Shown here: positions 1 through 11,490 of the stretch, piece by piece | How the letters are laid out: each line of letters begins with the position of its first letter | Numbering within the stretch: position 1 is the stretch's first letter | NCBI GenBank assembly: GCA_009363875.1 | Contig: CM018695.1 | Location: 45,379,935-45,443,934, forward strand | Direction of reading: 5' to 3' | DNA from: Mikania micrantha | Taxonomy: Eukaryota > Streptophyta > Magnoliopsida > Asterales > Asteraceae | DNA length: 64,000 bases | Notes under the pieces: generated by a model | Seen by the model: only the letters and a program-made list of their open reading frames with translations | The model's database searches: none | Told to the model about the DNA's origin: nothing | Program-made: the position numbers and the translations under genes

Positions 1-886
1 TTGTCGGTTTCTTTGATAGGAAGGAAATGTACAGATTTGGTAAGTCGCCCTACGATTACCCAGTTGGTATCGCAACCACTTGCGGTTTTTGGGCAGTTTG
101 GTGATGAAGTCCATGGAAATTAGTTCCCATTTCCGTACTGGTATCTCGGGTTGTAGAAGGAGTCCTGATGACTTCTAGTATTCGACTTTAACCTTTGAAA
201 AAGTCAGACATTTGCTTTCGTAAGTCAGGATGTAACGAGTACCAGCTCTTGTGAGCTTCACCCATCAATACGCTTCTAAATCCTTCGTAGTGTGGTACCC
301 AAATTCGGTTCATAAAATTATATGTTTTGTCTGCCTTCAGCTCTAGTTGTTTATCCACGCCACACAAAGATTCATGGGTGATGTTTTCTTCTTTCCAAGC
401 TTCCTGTTGAGCATTTCAAATTTGATTTGGTAGCTCAGAGTGTATGGTGAGCTGTAGCGACCGTACCCGTCTCGTTTTCTCTTTTCAGCTCTAGGTGTCG
501 TCCACTACGTTTACTTTCCTAGGGTGATACTTGATTGCACAATCATTATCACCTATAATTTCAACCCATCTTCGTTGCCTCATGTTCAGCTCTTTCTAAT
601 CGAAGATGTGTTGTAAGCTCTTGTGGTCAGTTAATATGGTGCATTTTGTGCCGTAATGATAGTGTCGCCAGATCTTCAATGCGAACATTATGGGTCACAA
701 CTCTAAGTCATAAGTTGTACAGTTCTTTTCATGCACCTTTAGTTTCTGTGATGCGTAAGCGATCACTTTCTCTCACTGCATCAGCACGTAACCGAGTCAT
801 TTTTTTGAAGCGTCATAGTACACCACGTAGTCGTCACCACCCTCGAGTAAGGATAGGATCGGTACACCACGAAGTCGTCTCCACGA
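1..886 (-). pseudogene. Ty3/gypsy pol remnant (integrase to RNase H)
   Basis: Read on the minus strand this matches, base by base with many changes, the integrase and RNase H part of the intact gypsy at 41240-42170. For example, the stretch starting ttgtcggtttc parallels 41236 onward, and the sequence near 600-850 parallels the YTDHKSL and YCDAS region of RNase H. Frames are broken by many stops and shifts, so no protein can be made. It runs off the left edge of the window. It was once continuous with the reverse-transcriptase piece at 3582-4108; the LTR at 887-3581 separates them. About 70 bp of the expected pol sequence at the junction is not visible, so the left boundary is approximate. 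Confidence 0.85.
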
Positions 887-3581
887 AGTCGCACCCCCAG
901 GTTTCGATCACCGAGGGCGCGATCGAGATCGGCGCAGTGTCGCAGTCTCCAGTCACGCTTGCGAGACCTACATGTCTTGTTATATACGTACATTCAATTA
1001 TATGGATAAAACTGTTTACTAAATCAGAGTTGTGGAAGCTAAGTTAGATGTTTTCAAAAACATTACAAATCAAATGTCGCGGAAGCGGTTTAAGTTGTAT
1101 AGTATTTCATAACAAAATAGATATCCAAATGTTTTCAATAGCCTAAGACACTTAGTAGATGCATGCGACCTCATCCTAGCATCCTAGTTCTATGTGAGTG
1201 CCTTAGTTACTTGAGAAAACATGCGAGTAAAATGTCAACAAAATGGTTTGTGAGAGCACAGGTTTTACATATGCAGTAAACAAGAAATGTTTAAAGTAAA
1301 TGTTGCAGGACTACATATCATTACAATGCAATACCGACAGATAGCTAGTCAACACAGTTATATTATATGTGGGTTCGTAACCGAAGCTGACTGCATGCCT
1401 CCCTCCATGTCCATCATACAAGACAATGGAAAATAGAGTTTGGTCAATTTTGCTCTGTTCTGATTCTCAGTTGGGGTGGCCTCGCAGGCGCGCAACAAAG
1501 GCATTTGTCAAACCCAAATAGTACTATCCAAGATTACCACACTAGGCGCCCCGCGCTACTAACGCTCTGAGTTATGTTTGTGAGGACTTGGTTGTGATAT
1601 GCGCCACCCATATACATATAGTGACAAAGCATGTCCATATGTATCCAAAAAGTATGTTTGTTCTTTTAAAAACAGTTATATGCAGTGTTTTCTCCACCAA
1701 AGGTAGAAAATAGTAAAAGGGCACGTGAACTCACATCATAGTGTAGTTTCCGATCGGTGTTCACTACAACGAATGCTAGCACCTGCTATTGATCACATAT
1801 AATCATATAGTTTGTGAGTATGTGTTTTGTGGTGTGTTGTATCCCATACAACTCTGAGTATCGGTGTGCTCAACCGAGTATTTGTGAGTTGCCGCGACGA
1901 ATCATTGGTGATAAGTTTGTTTTGTTTAGTTCTTTCATGTGTCATATTAATCATAGCACGCAAGTAGGACAAATCATCGAAATTCATCCTTTGATTTTCA
2001 AAAGTTACTAAAAATAGTAAGTTATTATCAAATGTCGTATTTTCACAAATCCAGCTATCAAGATGTGTTTCTAAACACTTTAATAGACTTTTATCAACAA
2101 CATGCATCCAAAAAGTTTCCTAACATAGTAAGTGACCCAAATCTTCACCAAATCAAACAAGACTCAACTTAGACTTCATTTATACTTCAATCTCTGTTAA
2201 ATTACATCAAATAATATCCAAGAACAACTAACAATTCGTGCATGTGGGTTGATTGGAGTTGCATGTGACCATTTACACATGCATGTGGGTTTTTAGCCCT
2301 TGCATGTACGATCTAACTACAAATAAGGTTTTAAGACTACCTTGGATGTGTGTAGATGGTTGGGTTTGAGCTAGGCAAAAGCTTTGGAAGTTCAGATGGT
2401 GGCTTAAGTGATGCTTCTAGTTTCTTGGTGGCTTCTAGTCTCCTTCCTTGTCCTCCAATGCTTTTAATCACCAAGGAATGCAAGTGGAGGTGTTGAAATG
2501 GGATGGGGTTGGTTTCTAGGGTGTTTGGTCGAGATATTTCGGGTGGTAACGGTTGAGTGAGTAAAAGAACTGAACAAAAAGTATTGGGTTGCTTTTATAG
2601 ACTTTTTGGCCTTTAGAACTCGTCGTGTACCGCCATGAGGGTCCTCCGAGACTCTAGGCGTACTGCCAAGGAAAAAATAGCCGGGATAGTCCACCAAGAC
2701 ACGACACATACCACCAAAGTGAAAACTAATCGGTCATCTCATACCGCCGAGCAATTCAGCTGAATTCAAAACTCCCATCTACGCTTCGCAAACCGCGAAG
2801 GGTTCACTTTGCTGATTTTTCGATTTATTTATTCGATTTTGTTCATGTTTGATTCGTGACGTTTATTATAAATGTTTAGTTCTTGTGAACCATATATGCA
2901 CATAATGACACATATGTTCTTTTGATTATGGTTTCGTTTGTTCAACAAGGTTCGTATAATAAGACTCGCGTTTTTCCGCAATTCCTTGAATTTTTGATTC
3001 GTGATTGTTTATATTCATCGTTAAGAAATGTTTCCTAACTTGATTAAACATAATTAATGTGTAATGCACAACTCAATAATTCTCCGAATTATTGTTTTGC
3101 AATTGTGTATTTATTTGATTTCGTTCGTGTTCGATTCGTGACGTTTATTATAAACGTTTAGTTCGTGTAAACCATATAAGCACATAGTGACACATATGTT
3201 CTTTTTATTATCGTTCCGTTTGTTCACCAAAGTTCATGTAATAAGACTCGTGTGTGTTTCGACAATTGCTTGAATTTACGATTCGTGATTGTTTGTGTTC
3301 GTCTTGACGAAATGTTTGCACACTTGATGAAACATAATCAATGTGTAATACACAAATCAATAATTCTCCAAATTATAGTTTTGCAATTGTGTTTGTGTTT
3401 ACCACACCTGATTTCCAAAATCATTATGAAATGCACCATTCGATAATTCCCTAACTATCGTTTTGCAATGAATTGTGTTTTACTAACTTAATTAATCCAA
3501 ACTAAATGAAATGCAAGAAGTATGAATGCGAAATAAGAAATTGTAAGCGTTGCAATTTACCTAATATTGCCGGGTGTCACA
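887..3581 (-). mobile_element. Solo LTR of a gypsy family (LTR 'A') inserted in older gypsy pol
   Basis: The left end gtcgcacccccag parallels the TGTCACACCCCC start of the young gypsy LTRs, and the right end is gggtgtcaca. Inside, stretches match the young LTR: the cgcggaagcg motif near 1078, the atgcatgcgac and gagaaaacatg motifs at 1160-1230, and the accgaagctgac motif near 1380. A minus-strand TATA box lies at 2593-2599 (cttttatag on the plus strand). No second LTR or internal domain adjoins it, so it is a solo LTR. The U3 part holds a 282-bp direct tandem duplication (about 2820-3395). A clean 5-bp target duplication could not be recognised. The upstream TATA flank carries scattered accgcca/tgccaag motifs at 2610-2830. 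Confidence 0.75.
2819..3395. repeat. 282-bp direct tandem duplication in LTR A U3
   Basis: The motif gattcgtgacgtttattata occurs at 2851 and again at 3133 (282 bp apart). The following sequence repeats in order: a gttcgtgtaaaccatat-like stretch, acacatatgttctttt, and gattcgtgattgttt at 2997 and about 3281. The two copies differ by scattered substitutions. It lies upstream of the TATA box in element orientation, where U3 enhancer-type duplications are common. Confidence 0.8.
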
Positions 3582-4108
3582 AAGTGCTTGCGCGATCTTC
3601 GAGAATCTTGTTCGATAAATCGCCTGTCGTACCCTGCTAAGCCAAGGAATTGTCTCACCTCAGTCGGAGTCTTTGGCTTTTCCTGATTTTTAATGGCTTC
3701 CATTTTAGCAGGGTCTACCTGCATTCCCTTCTTGTTAACCACATGTTCAAGGAATTGGACTTCGCGAATCCAAAAGTCACATTTGGAAAATTTTCCATAC
3801 AGTTGCTCGGTCTTCAACAATTCTAAGACAAGCCCTTAGATGTTCAGCATGTTTTTCTTAACTCTTCGAGTAAATCAGGATATCGTCTATGCACACTATA
3901 ACGAATTTTTCAAGATACGGTTTGCACACATGAAACATAAGATCCATGAATACTACCAGTGCGTTAGTCAGTCCAAAAGGCATGACCAAGAATTCGTAAT
4001 ATCCCTATCGTGTTCTAAAGGTTGTCTTAGGAATGCACTCTTCCGGCAATCTCAGCTTGTGGTAGCCAGATCTCAAATCGATCTTTGAATAGTAGCTTGA
4101 CCCTTGCA
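3582..4108 (-). pseudogene. Ty3/gypsy reverse-transcriptase remnant
   Basis: The minus strand 3820-3557 encodes a fragment with KFSKCDFW, an EVQFLEHVV segment and PKTPTEVRQFLGLAGY, which are hallmarks of the RT/RNase H connection in plant gypsy elements. The segment 3840-4108 continues upstream through the RT palm, homologous to 42510-42770 of the intact gypsy, with frames broken. It ends abruptly at 4108, where a plus-strand LTR starts. This copy retains the tryptophan codon that is a stop in the young gypsy, which helps to infer the ancestral residue there. Confidence 0.85.
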
Positions 4109-5961
4109 TGTAACAACAGTGTCTGAACAGTAGGCTTGAACAGTACGTTTTTACAGTAGACTCATTCCCGAAACTTATTTGTAATGATTATTATGTGAAT
4201 ACAATAAAAAATAATTCATGCACAGTGTGTGATATCAAGGTTTAACAAGCAAAAGTACATCTAACAATACGAATCATTTACAAGTACGTTAAATAGATAA
4301 GATAATCGTTAGAGGAATATTAAACTAACACTGTATTTGTTTGGGTGACGATTCGCTTCAATATAATTGTGAGTTTAACGTTTTGAATGATATCTTATAA
4401 TTAGAAAACGAAATCGGAAAGTACAGTTGTCGTTGTGTTCGTACGGGTGACGATCTGTACGAATACGCGCGAGAATGATACTATCTGACGAAAAATTTAA
4501 AATAAACGTTTTCAAAACTTTAAAAATAATAAGAAGATATTTAGAATATTTGTTAGGAATTAGACCCTAAAAAGAAATATCCATTTTTTAAAGATACGTA
4601 ATTTTACGAAAAGAAACGAAAACGAACGAAACCAAACACACCTGAACAAACCCAAGCTATAAAAGCCCTAAATCATCCCCCTCTACCTCATTTATTGCAG
4701 ATTTTTCCTCTCACTCTCCACCATTTTCGGAATTCTCTCTCTTTACTCTCTCTCTCTCTATCTACACTAATTCCACACTCAACCTGCTCAAAACACAACC
4801 AAATCGGACATTCTCAGTGTGAAAACGATACTTGAAATGAGGAGAACATGAAAATACAAAGTATCCGCTTCAAAACGAGCTCGAACGATCAAGATTTTAG
4901 TGAGAAGGTGCGGTTGTAATAGGGTTTTCTACCATTCAGGCCTTTGAACTTGTAATCGGTTATAGGGTGACTAATCTGGGTAGAATTGAATTAGAAACAA
5001 ACATGGAACACTTGGAACATGTTAAAATAAATATTGGAAGGGTCGAAAATGGATAGAACGGATCTGGGTAGTAGTATTGATGCAAGAACATTCAAAGAGA
5101 TTAGTATCGATGGTCATGATGGAGCAGCTCATCTGTCGAACCTAGCAAGTTCGATGGACCTTGGTTAACCATAATTTGTCGATACTAATAAGTTCAAGAG
5201 ACTCCAAGGATTTTGAACCAATAGGCTGTCGATATTGTTAAAATCGATGACCTATGTGTGGATTCTAAGATGGTGTCGACACTAGTAATCTCGATGGACT
5301 TGTTTGGACATTTTCTGTTGAGATCTTGTTGATACTAACTTCACATGTTCAATCAAAGGAAAAAGAGATATAAAAAAATCGATGATAACCACCATGTGAC
5401 TAATATTGTCAATGTTAACAAAGATTAGGCTTGCGAGTATTGACAAGGAACGCTCCGGCCTTGTCATGTGTTAAACCGAATAAAGGGTCATCGATACTAT
5501 CTTGGGAGCCTTCAATACCATTGTCTAGGGTAAATCTAAATGTGTTAAACAGTCAGTATACCGAAAGAAACCATATAAAGGAGTCGGGTTAGGCCAAGGA
5601 AGTCTAATCCAACTCCAAACTTATAAAATAAGGGTTTTCATAAGCTAAACTTAGATTTTATTGAAAGATTTAACTAATATCATGAGTTACAGATTTCTAA
5701 AAGACTATAATGGCACACTTTTGAAAAGATGAAACGAATAAACACCAAGAGTTTTATTTATAAAAATAAATTAATTTTCCTTTTGGTAACCACATACAAC
5801 TATTCTGTGTAAAAGATTTATATTGACAACTTGCCTTTTTATTATTAAACTAAACACATGTCCTTTGCTAATAAGATATATTCTGAAATAGAACCAAACA
5901 CTTAGTCTAATACCTAGACTTAAACACAAAATCAAACAAATACAAATACTTACAAGATAAA
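4109..5961 (+). mobile_element. Partial gypsy LTR in plus orientation, 3'-truncated
   Basis: It starts TGTAACAACAGTGTC, which parallels the reverse complement of the right end of the B LTR at 19080-19122. In order it has U3 with gggtgacgattcg-type motifs, a TATA box at 4658-4664 (ctataaaagcc) and a CT-rich leader (4705-4762). A segment at about 5090-5560 is rich in TCGATACTA and ATCGATGG words. It stops at 5961, where an oppositely oriented LTR begins with TGTCACACCCCG. Its 3' end and all internal sequence are missing. No coding region is present. Confidence 0.7.
4658..4664 (+). promoter_or_regulatory. LTR TATA box followed by CT-rich leader
   Basis: TATAAAA sits in ctataaaagccc. A pyrimidine tract of repeated ctctct (4735-4762) follows about 75-100 bp downstream. 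The same TATA-plus-CT/GA-leader order is seen on the minus strand in the LTRs at 8800, 11900 and 18380. Confidence 0.7.
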
Positions 5962-6995
5962 TGTCACACCCCGAATCAGCGAGCTGGATCGACTTTCTCG
6001 TCAGCCGGAAGGATCATGGGGCGCAATATCGTGTGATAATCGAAATGATCAGATTGTTTACATTGCACATGATGTATAATGAGAAATTCTAGCATGACAT
6101 TGACATAGAATTACAAAGTTAAATTACACAATCTGTGTTCATAATTTAACCAAGTATATCTACCAAAAAGAATCATGAAGTTTTTATCTTATATCTGCAC
6201 AAGATTTACAAAAATGATTCACCAATATGTCATCCAAAAATATGCACAACCCAACAGTAAGCTATTGGTCCTCTATAAAGTCCATCTAGCTTATTCCCAG
6301 ATGTCTAGTGACTAGACATGTTCTACACCTGAGAAAACATGCATTCAAAATGTAACACCCCGACCGATGGCGGAAACGTCGGGATGCCACGAGGGATGTG
6401 TAGATTGTTCAAAAGCTCGTGGGCATCTAAATCCAATCATCATATATCAATCAATCAACCAAATCAATTACACAAAAATCATGTTCATCATGAAATAGTT
6501 ACAACAATTACAAAAGAGATTTAGCTATCTAACTAAATTCTAATCGCCAGATATTTAGTTATTTAGCTAAGTCCAAGATCCTATATGATGATGTCCAAAA
6601 TAGAAGAGATCACCCTCTTCATCCTACTTGTCTCCATCACCTGAAAAATGTAAGAAATCAAGTGTCAACTACAAAGTAGTTGGTGAGTAATCATAAGTTT
6701 TTATACTAAAAGGTTTTTGTAAAATGGATTTAAGAGTTTAAGTTTAAAAAATGGTTTTATAAAAGGTTTAGATAAAATGAGTATAAAGGCTTATGATTTC
6801 CTGAGAAAATCCACAATAATACATGTATGAGATAATCCAACCAATCCTCAAACTTAACAAGCAAACATATACACAACCACATAATCACATAACCAATCAG
6901 TCATAATCAATCATAGATAATCATAGTCAATAATAGATAATCAATCCACATAACCAATCGATCAATCTCAACACCAATATTCTCAAATAATGTCC

Positions 6996-7260
6996 GTGAC
7001 TATACATGATCATTATGTAATTAACATAAGTTAAAAACATGATCCATGGAGTGGTAGCTAACCACGTGACAATACATGAAGTCAAAGCAATTAACCGAAG
7101 TAAAAAGGCAATGATTCACAGAGTGGACAACATCCACGTGACAATACACGATGTCAAATCAATTAACCGAAGTTAAGAGCGATGACTCTCGGAATTTGTG
7201 ACAATACTTGTAATCTTTGTTATTGACCAAGGTCAATATCAATGTTTACATGGATATAAG
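6996..7260. repeat. Degenerate ~70-bp tandem repeat, about 4 units
   Basis: Units begin with gtgac(a/t)atac at 6996, 7066, 7138 and 7198. Most contain (a)attaaccgaagtt- or attaacataagtt-like segments and a gagtgg...ccac segment. Spacing is 70, 72 and 60 bp. They are found only in LTR D. Confidence 0.75.
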
Positions 7261-7984
7261 ATAATAAGAGGTAATCCAATAATAATGATAATTTCAAATG
7301 TGAATATCATATTGATAAACAGGTATTAACCTTGTGTTATCAAAATAATATTAAATTTGGTATACATGCTTCACCTCCGAGTTTTTAAAACAAAACAGTT
7401 TAAAGAAAGGGAGGTTATGAGAACTCACCTGAAGTCCTTAGAATTCGGGTTCTCGTAAAATGCGCGCTCGCGTAGATAACTCAAAGCAACTTAAAGATCT
7501 GTAAATAGCGTGTGTTCGTGTTCATAAGTATTGGCAACTCCATTAATTTAATTGTCCATAAGTGTTTACTTTTGATAATCAAGCATTTCGTTAACTTCGT
7601 TTATATATTCAAAGTTAAAGTACACTTAAGGTTTTATAAATGACCATCAAAAAAAATTACCTAACTTGTTAGTTCGAATTATTTACTATATGATAATTAG
7701 TGGTGAGACCCTTTTGTTACACATATCTATAATCATAATTGCATGCACATTTTGTTAAGTCGTCATCATATAATTTAAATTAATAAAATTTTTATTCAAA
7801 TTCAAGTAACCATGTTTCGTTTGACTTTATAAAATGTTCAACCTCTAGGATTTCATAACTCAAGTTCATATTTATAAAAATGATGACAACTTAATCATTT
7901 TTGCATGCATGCATGTGAGATCAAATCCATGACTCCCTTATTCCCCTTTTTAATATTTATCCCAACAAAGCTTAAGTAGGTCAA

Positions 7985-8430
7985 TCTAGGGTTCGTTGCC
8001 ATTAACCTTGCCCGACCCAAGTTCGAAATCACCCATATCCAGCGAACCGTTTGGTTCGCTTGGGCCTAGGTTCACCTAAAGACAGCTTGTTGAGCCAAGG
8101 TTCGGCAGGAACAAAGGAATAAGATTCGGCCCATGTTCAATCTACTTATCACAAGGTTCGCTGCACTCCAAGTGGCACAGGGTTCGGCTAACATAAAATC
8201 GGTTCGTGTCCCCATGCAGGGTTCGTCTAGGTCGACAGGGTGACATCTAGGTTCGTTGATGGCATAGTGGGTTCGGCTGCTACGTTCAGAAGGTTCGTGA
8301 GGTGCTGACAGTAGAAGGTTCGGCTCCGGCTATAACCAAGGGTTCATGAGTGCAGGGGCGGCAAGGCTCGGCTGGTGGTTAATGTTCGCAGGGTTCGGCC
8401 TCAATCCACACACAGGTTCGCCACCTGTGG
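7985..8430. repeat. Irregular GGTTCG word array in LTR D leader
   Basis: The hexamer ggttcg recurs about 14 times in 430 bp (for example near 8052, 8100, 8155, 8183, 8200, 8221, 8251, 8270, 8291, 8318, 8393 and 8416), often followed by gct or gt. Spacing is irregular and the intervening sequence is unrelated, so it is not a simple tandem repeat. It lies 330-830 bp downstream of the LTR TATA box in element orientation. Confidence 0.8.
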
Positions 8431-10139
8431 TCGCGATCAGCAGCCATGTACATCACCTGTAGCCGCCATCTATGGCCTCCCACGGTTCATAACAACTTAG
8501 TTTAACATAAAAACAAGTCCCAATCTCGATCAAAGGTTCTAAACGCAACTACATCATGTTTATAACAAAACCCGAAAACAAGTCATCAGATTTACCTCGA
8601 TTCAGCTACAAATCTTGGGATTTCTGTGTAGATTCTTGTTCCTCTCGATCTTATGGTCGTTTTGGCGCCGAGGTCTCACGATTTCGTCAAGAAACGAAGG
8701 TGCTACGCTAGAGAGAAGTTAGAGAGAGAGAGAAGTGGCGAAAAATGAGATGTAGAGAGAGAAAGATGTGTTGGTGAATGAGGAAGAAGACCTCATTCTT
8801 CCTTATATCGCGTACTAACCCCGTGTGTCCGGTCTCGTTTTTATCGCGTATAGATAGCGAAATGCTCGGTTTTTATCGTAAAACATATTTAACACGAAAA
8901 ACATTAAAATAAATAGGTTTCGTTTTAAATAAAAAGGTTTTAAATAAATTGCCTCATAAATTGATTCCGTTTTATTATCGTTAAATAAATTAATTAATAA
9001 TTAAATTTATTCGAAACGATTTAAGTTGTGATTCCTAATAACTTTTTAAGTTATCATTTGATAATTTACCAACATTAAATATTATTAAATTATCTCGTCG
9101 AAACGCGTTACTCGCGTACGTATTCGTAAAGATCGTCACCTTTGCGAATCTGATGCTCGTATCGTATTTCGATTTGATTTATATCTTATGGAATATTGGT
9201 TCAGATTATTATTCTTAATAATTATATTCATGTGAATCGTCACCCACGCGAATACATTTATTAAGTTAATATTTCTGAATTAATATTCGCGTTTAAGAAA
9301 TATTCGTAACCTCACTTCGCGTAATTAATTCTCATTATTTATTAACTTTAATATTATCATTACCAAACCAAAACCCACTAAACCAAGTCACTGACACATC
9401 CATGATAGACCGAAATATGCATATGTATAGGGCATATGCAGAGGTAGATCGCAACCTCCCCTACACCGTCCCACCGCTATTTCGATAAACCATGACCATG
9501 TGTCCTTGACTACGTTTAGCAACCAGACTCTAACAAACTCCCAGTTCTATCCCAAATCCATTCTTATTCCAAACCAATAATCCATAATCAGCAACAATAT
9601 AACTGCGATAAACTCTCTGGTTCTGTTTAGTTGAGTTACAACTAAACTTCCCATGGTTTACGCGTATAATATGTTCTAAACATGTATACCAGTAACAGTG
9701 ATTATCATTAATAATATCAGCAAATAATCCATTATCATTAATCATAATAAATCTCAGATCGTAACAGTACAATCGTACGGATGTACGGACGACCGGAAGT
9801 ACAGTGATGTTACATAAAACTAGTTCATAAGTTTAGTAATACAAAATACTTGAAGTTGACATTCACAGGTCATAGTGTCACACGTGAGTCTGTTTTAATT
9901 TGCTTTGGATTACCTAACACAAATGTCCTCTCCATAGATACACCTGCATATAAAATATCGCCCAGCTAAGCACGTTTATATATAGGGCATACATATCACA
10001 AATGAAGCCGCCAGTCTACCACATGATTAACTGAACTCCATAACATTTGTATTGTAACTATGGATACCCATTTCAACTCACACATATAATCCCCAAAAGT
10101 TTAGAATAGAGACGTAATTGTATATGTTAGCGATTCCTT

Positions 10140-10500
10140 ACGGAGTAGCCCGGCTTGTACGATATCCCTCAACGATACATATAGGATAGAGATTTGATAG
10201 TTTTTGTTAGTTGATCATTACTTACCAACCCGGATAGTATATACCCCCTGCGATACCTAGAGAGAGACTTCATAGTCCCGATGACTGTCAGTACTGACTA
10301 GTCCGGCCTGTAAGATATCCTCTACATTATATCTATAAGAGTGAGAATAAATAGATCAGATCGCTGTCATTTCTGACCAGCCCAGACTGTAAGATACCTT
10401 CTCCATGATATCTATAAGAGTGAGACATAGTTGTCTCTATGCCTGTCACTAATGTTCTATATGAAATGTAAGATATTCTCTCCATAAAATCTATAAAATA
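10140..10500. repeat. Degenerate ~78-bp tandem repeat in gypsy B 3' LTR
   Basis: Units recur around (c)ccggc(c)tgtaagatatcc followed by ga-tatctataagagtgag, at about 10142, 10228, 10300, 10379 and 10460. Spacing is 72-86 bp. The equivalent zone of the 5' LTR holds quite different arrays. Confidence 0.7.
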
Positions 10501-10969
10501 TGCATGTTTTCTCAATCTATTTTCATTGATCTTAATTATAAGCATAAGTTATTGACTTGTGAGTTAACCGTAAAGTTGGTTAACCTTTGTAAGTCTTTGT
10601 GTCTTGATTATTCTTTTAACTCATATAACATACTAATACTTAATCAATTTAGATTAATTTTAGTACATTATACATTCTTTTTTGTATGATTAACCTTGTT
10701 ATTGACTTTAACTTATTGTAAAACTGTTGACATCATAACCCACCAACTTTGTAGTAAATCCGCCAACTTTGTAGTAAAAGTGGCTAACTCGTTTTTATAT
10801 AAGTAAACCCTATGGTTACTTTGATCAATATAAGACTTGATTAATAAACCTTTGACATGTTTTAAAACCATGCTTATGTTTTAAACATTCTTTTCAAAGT
10901 TTATCCATGTTTTTAGCCCAAAGTTTAAGTAATATAAGTGAAAACAACTTAACTGGATTGCACCCAACC

Positions 10970-11490
10970 CAAGTGGTTCTCGATTAACACTAGTTTGATT
11001 AGTTCCCGATTTATACAACCACCAAGCTTGTGTTCTTGGCTAAAACTTGATCGTATTCGAATGCGGTGGGTGTAATATTATGGAATTTAATCGACTGAAG
11101 CACTATTATTTTCGGTGGTATATGGCCCACAACCCATAACCAAATTCTCAACCTCACGAAATAAGAACAAGCTAAGGTTCTCGGCTGAAATGTCTAAAGA
11201 AAAATGGGGTTCTCGATATAATGGACACCACCATATGATGTTCTCGATCAAATAGGTAAAAAGCGATGGTTTCTCTAATTTTTTTGTGGGTGTTCTTGAT
11301 CAAGAAGGAGCAAAATAATGGGTTCTCGAATGCTAATAGGTATTTTCGACTTTCAAAGATTTCCCACAATGTGGTCTCGGTTTAAAATGAAGTGTTTCTC
11401 GAGTTCTTATGGATTTCCATCATAATGTGTTCTTGGATTGGAATTTAAATGGTTCTCGGTGAGATGGAGTGGTTCTCGGGTTCTACTAAG
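10970..11490. repeat. Irregular GGTTCTCG word array in gypsy B 3' LTR
   Basis: ggttctcg or one-base variants appear around 10975, 11175, 11207, 11239, 11320, 11372, 11392, 11450 and 11470, with tgttcttgg variants between. Spacing is irregular. It lies 400-900 bp downstream of the TATA box at 11897-11903 in element orientation, the same relative place as the GGTTCG array of LTR D. Confidence 0.75.

Larger units (their letters stand above)
6351..9814 (-). mobile_element. Solo LTR 'D' (3.46 kb) nested in the gypsy B LTR
   Basis: It starts TGTAACACCCCGACCGATGG and ends agtacagtgatgttaca. The right end (cgtacggatgtacggac...) is related to the B LTR end at 19084-19122. The flanks caaaa (6346-6350) and taaaa (9815-9819) agree at 4 of 5 bases, as expected for an aged 5-bp target duplication. 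The host LTR resumes immediately at 9820. The TATA box on the minus strand is about 8801-8809, with a GA-rich leader at 8715-8765. No internal coding sequence is present. The LTR also carries a ~70-bp degenerate tandem repeat (6996-7260) and a GGTTCG-rich segment (7985-8425). Confidence 0.75.

Noticed and set aside
646..1047. 133-codon plus-strand frame at the left end
   Set aside because: It is antisense to recognisable gypsy RNase H and crosses the LTR boundary near 887.
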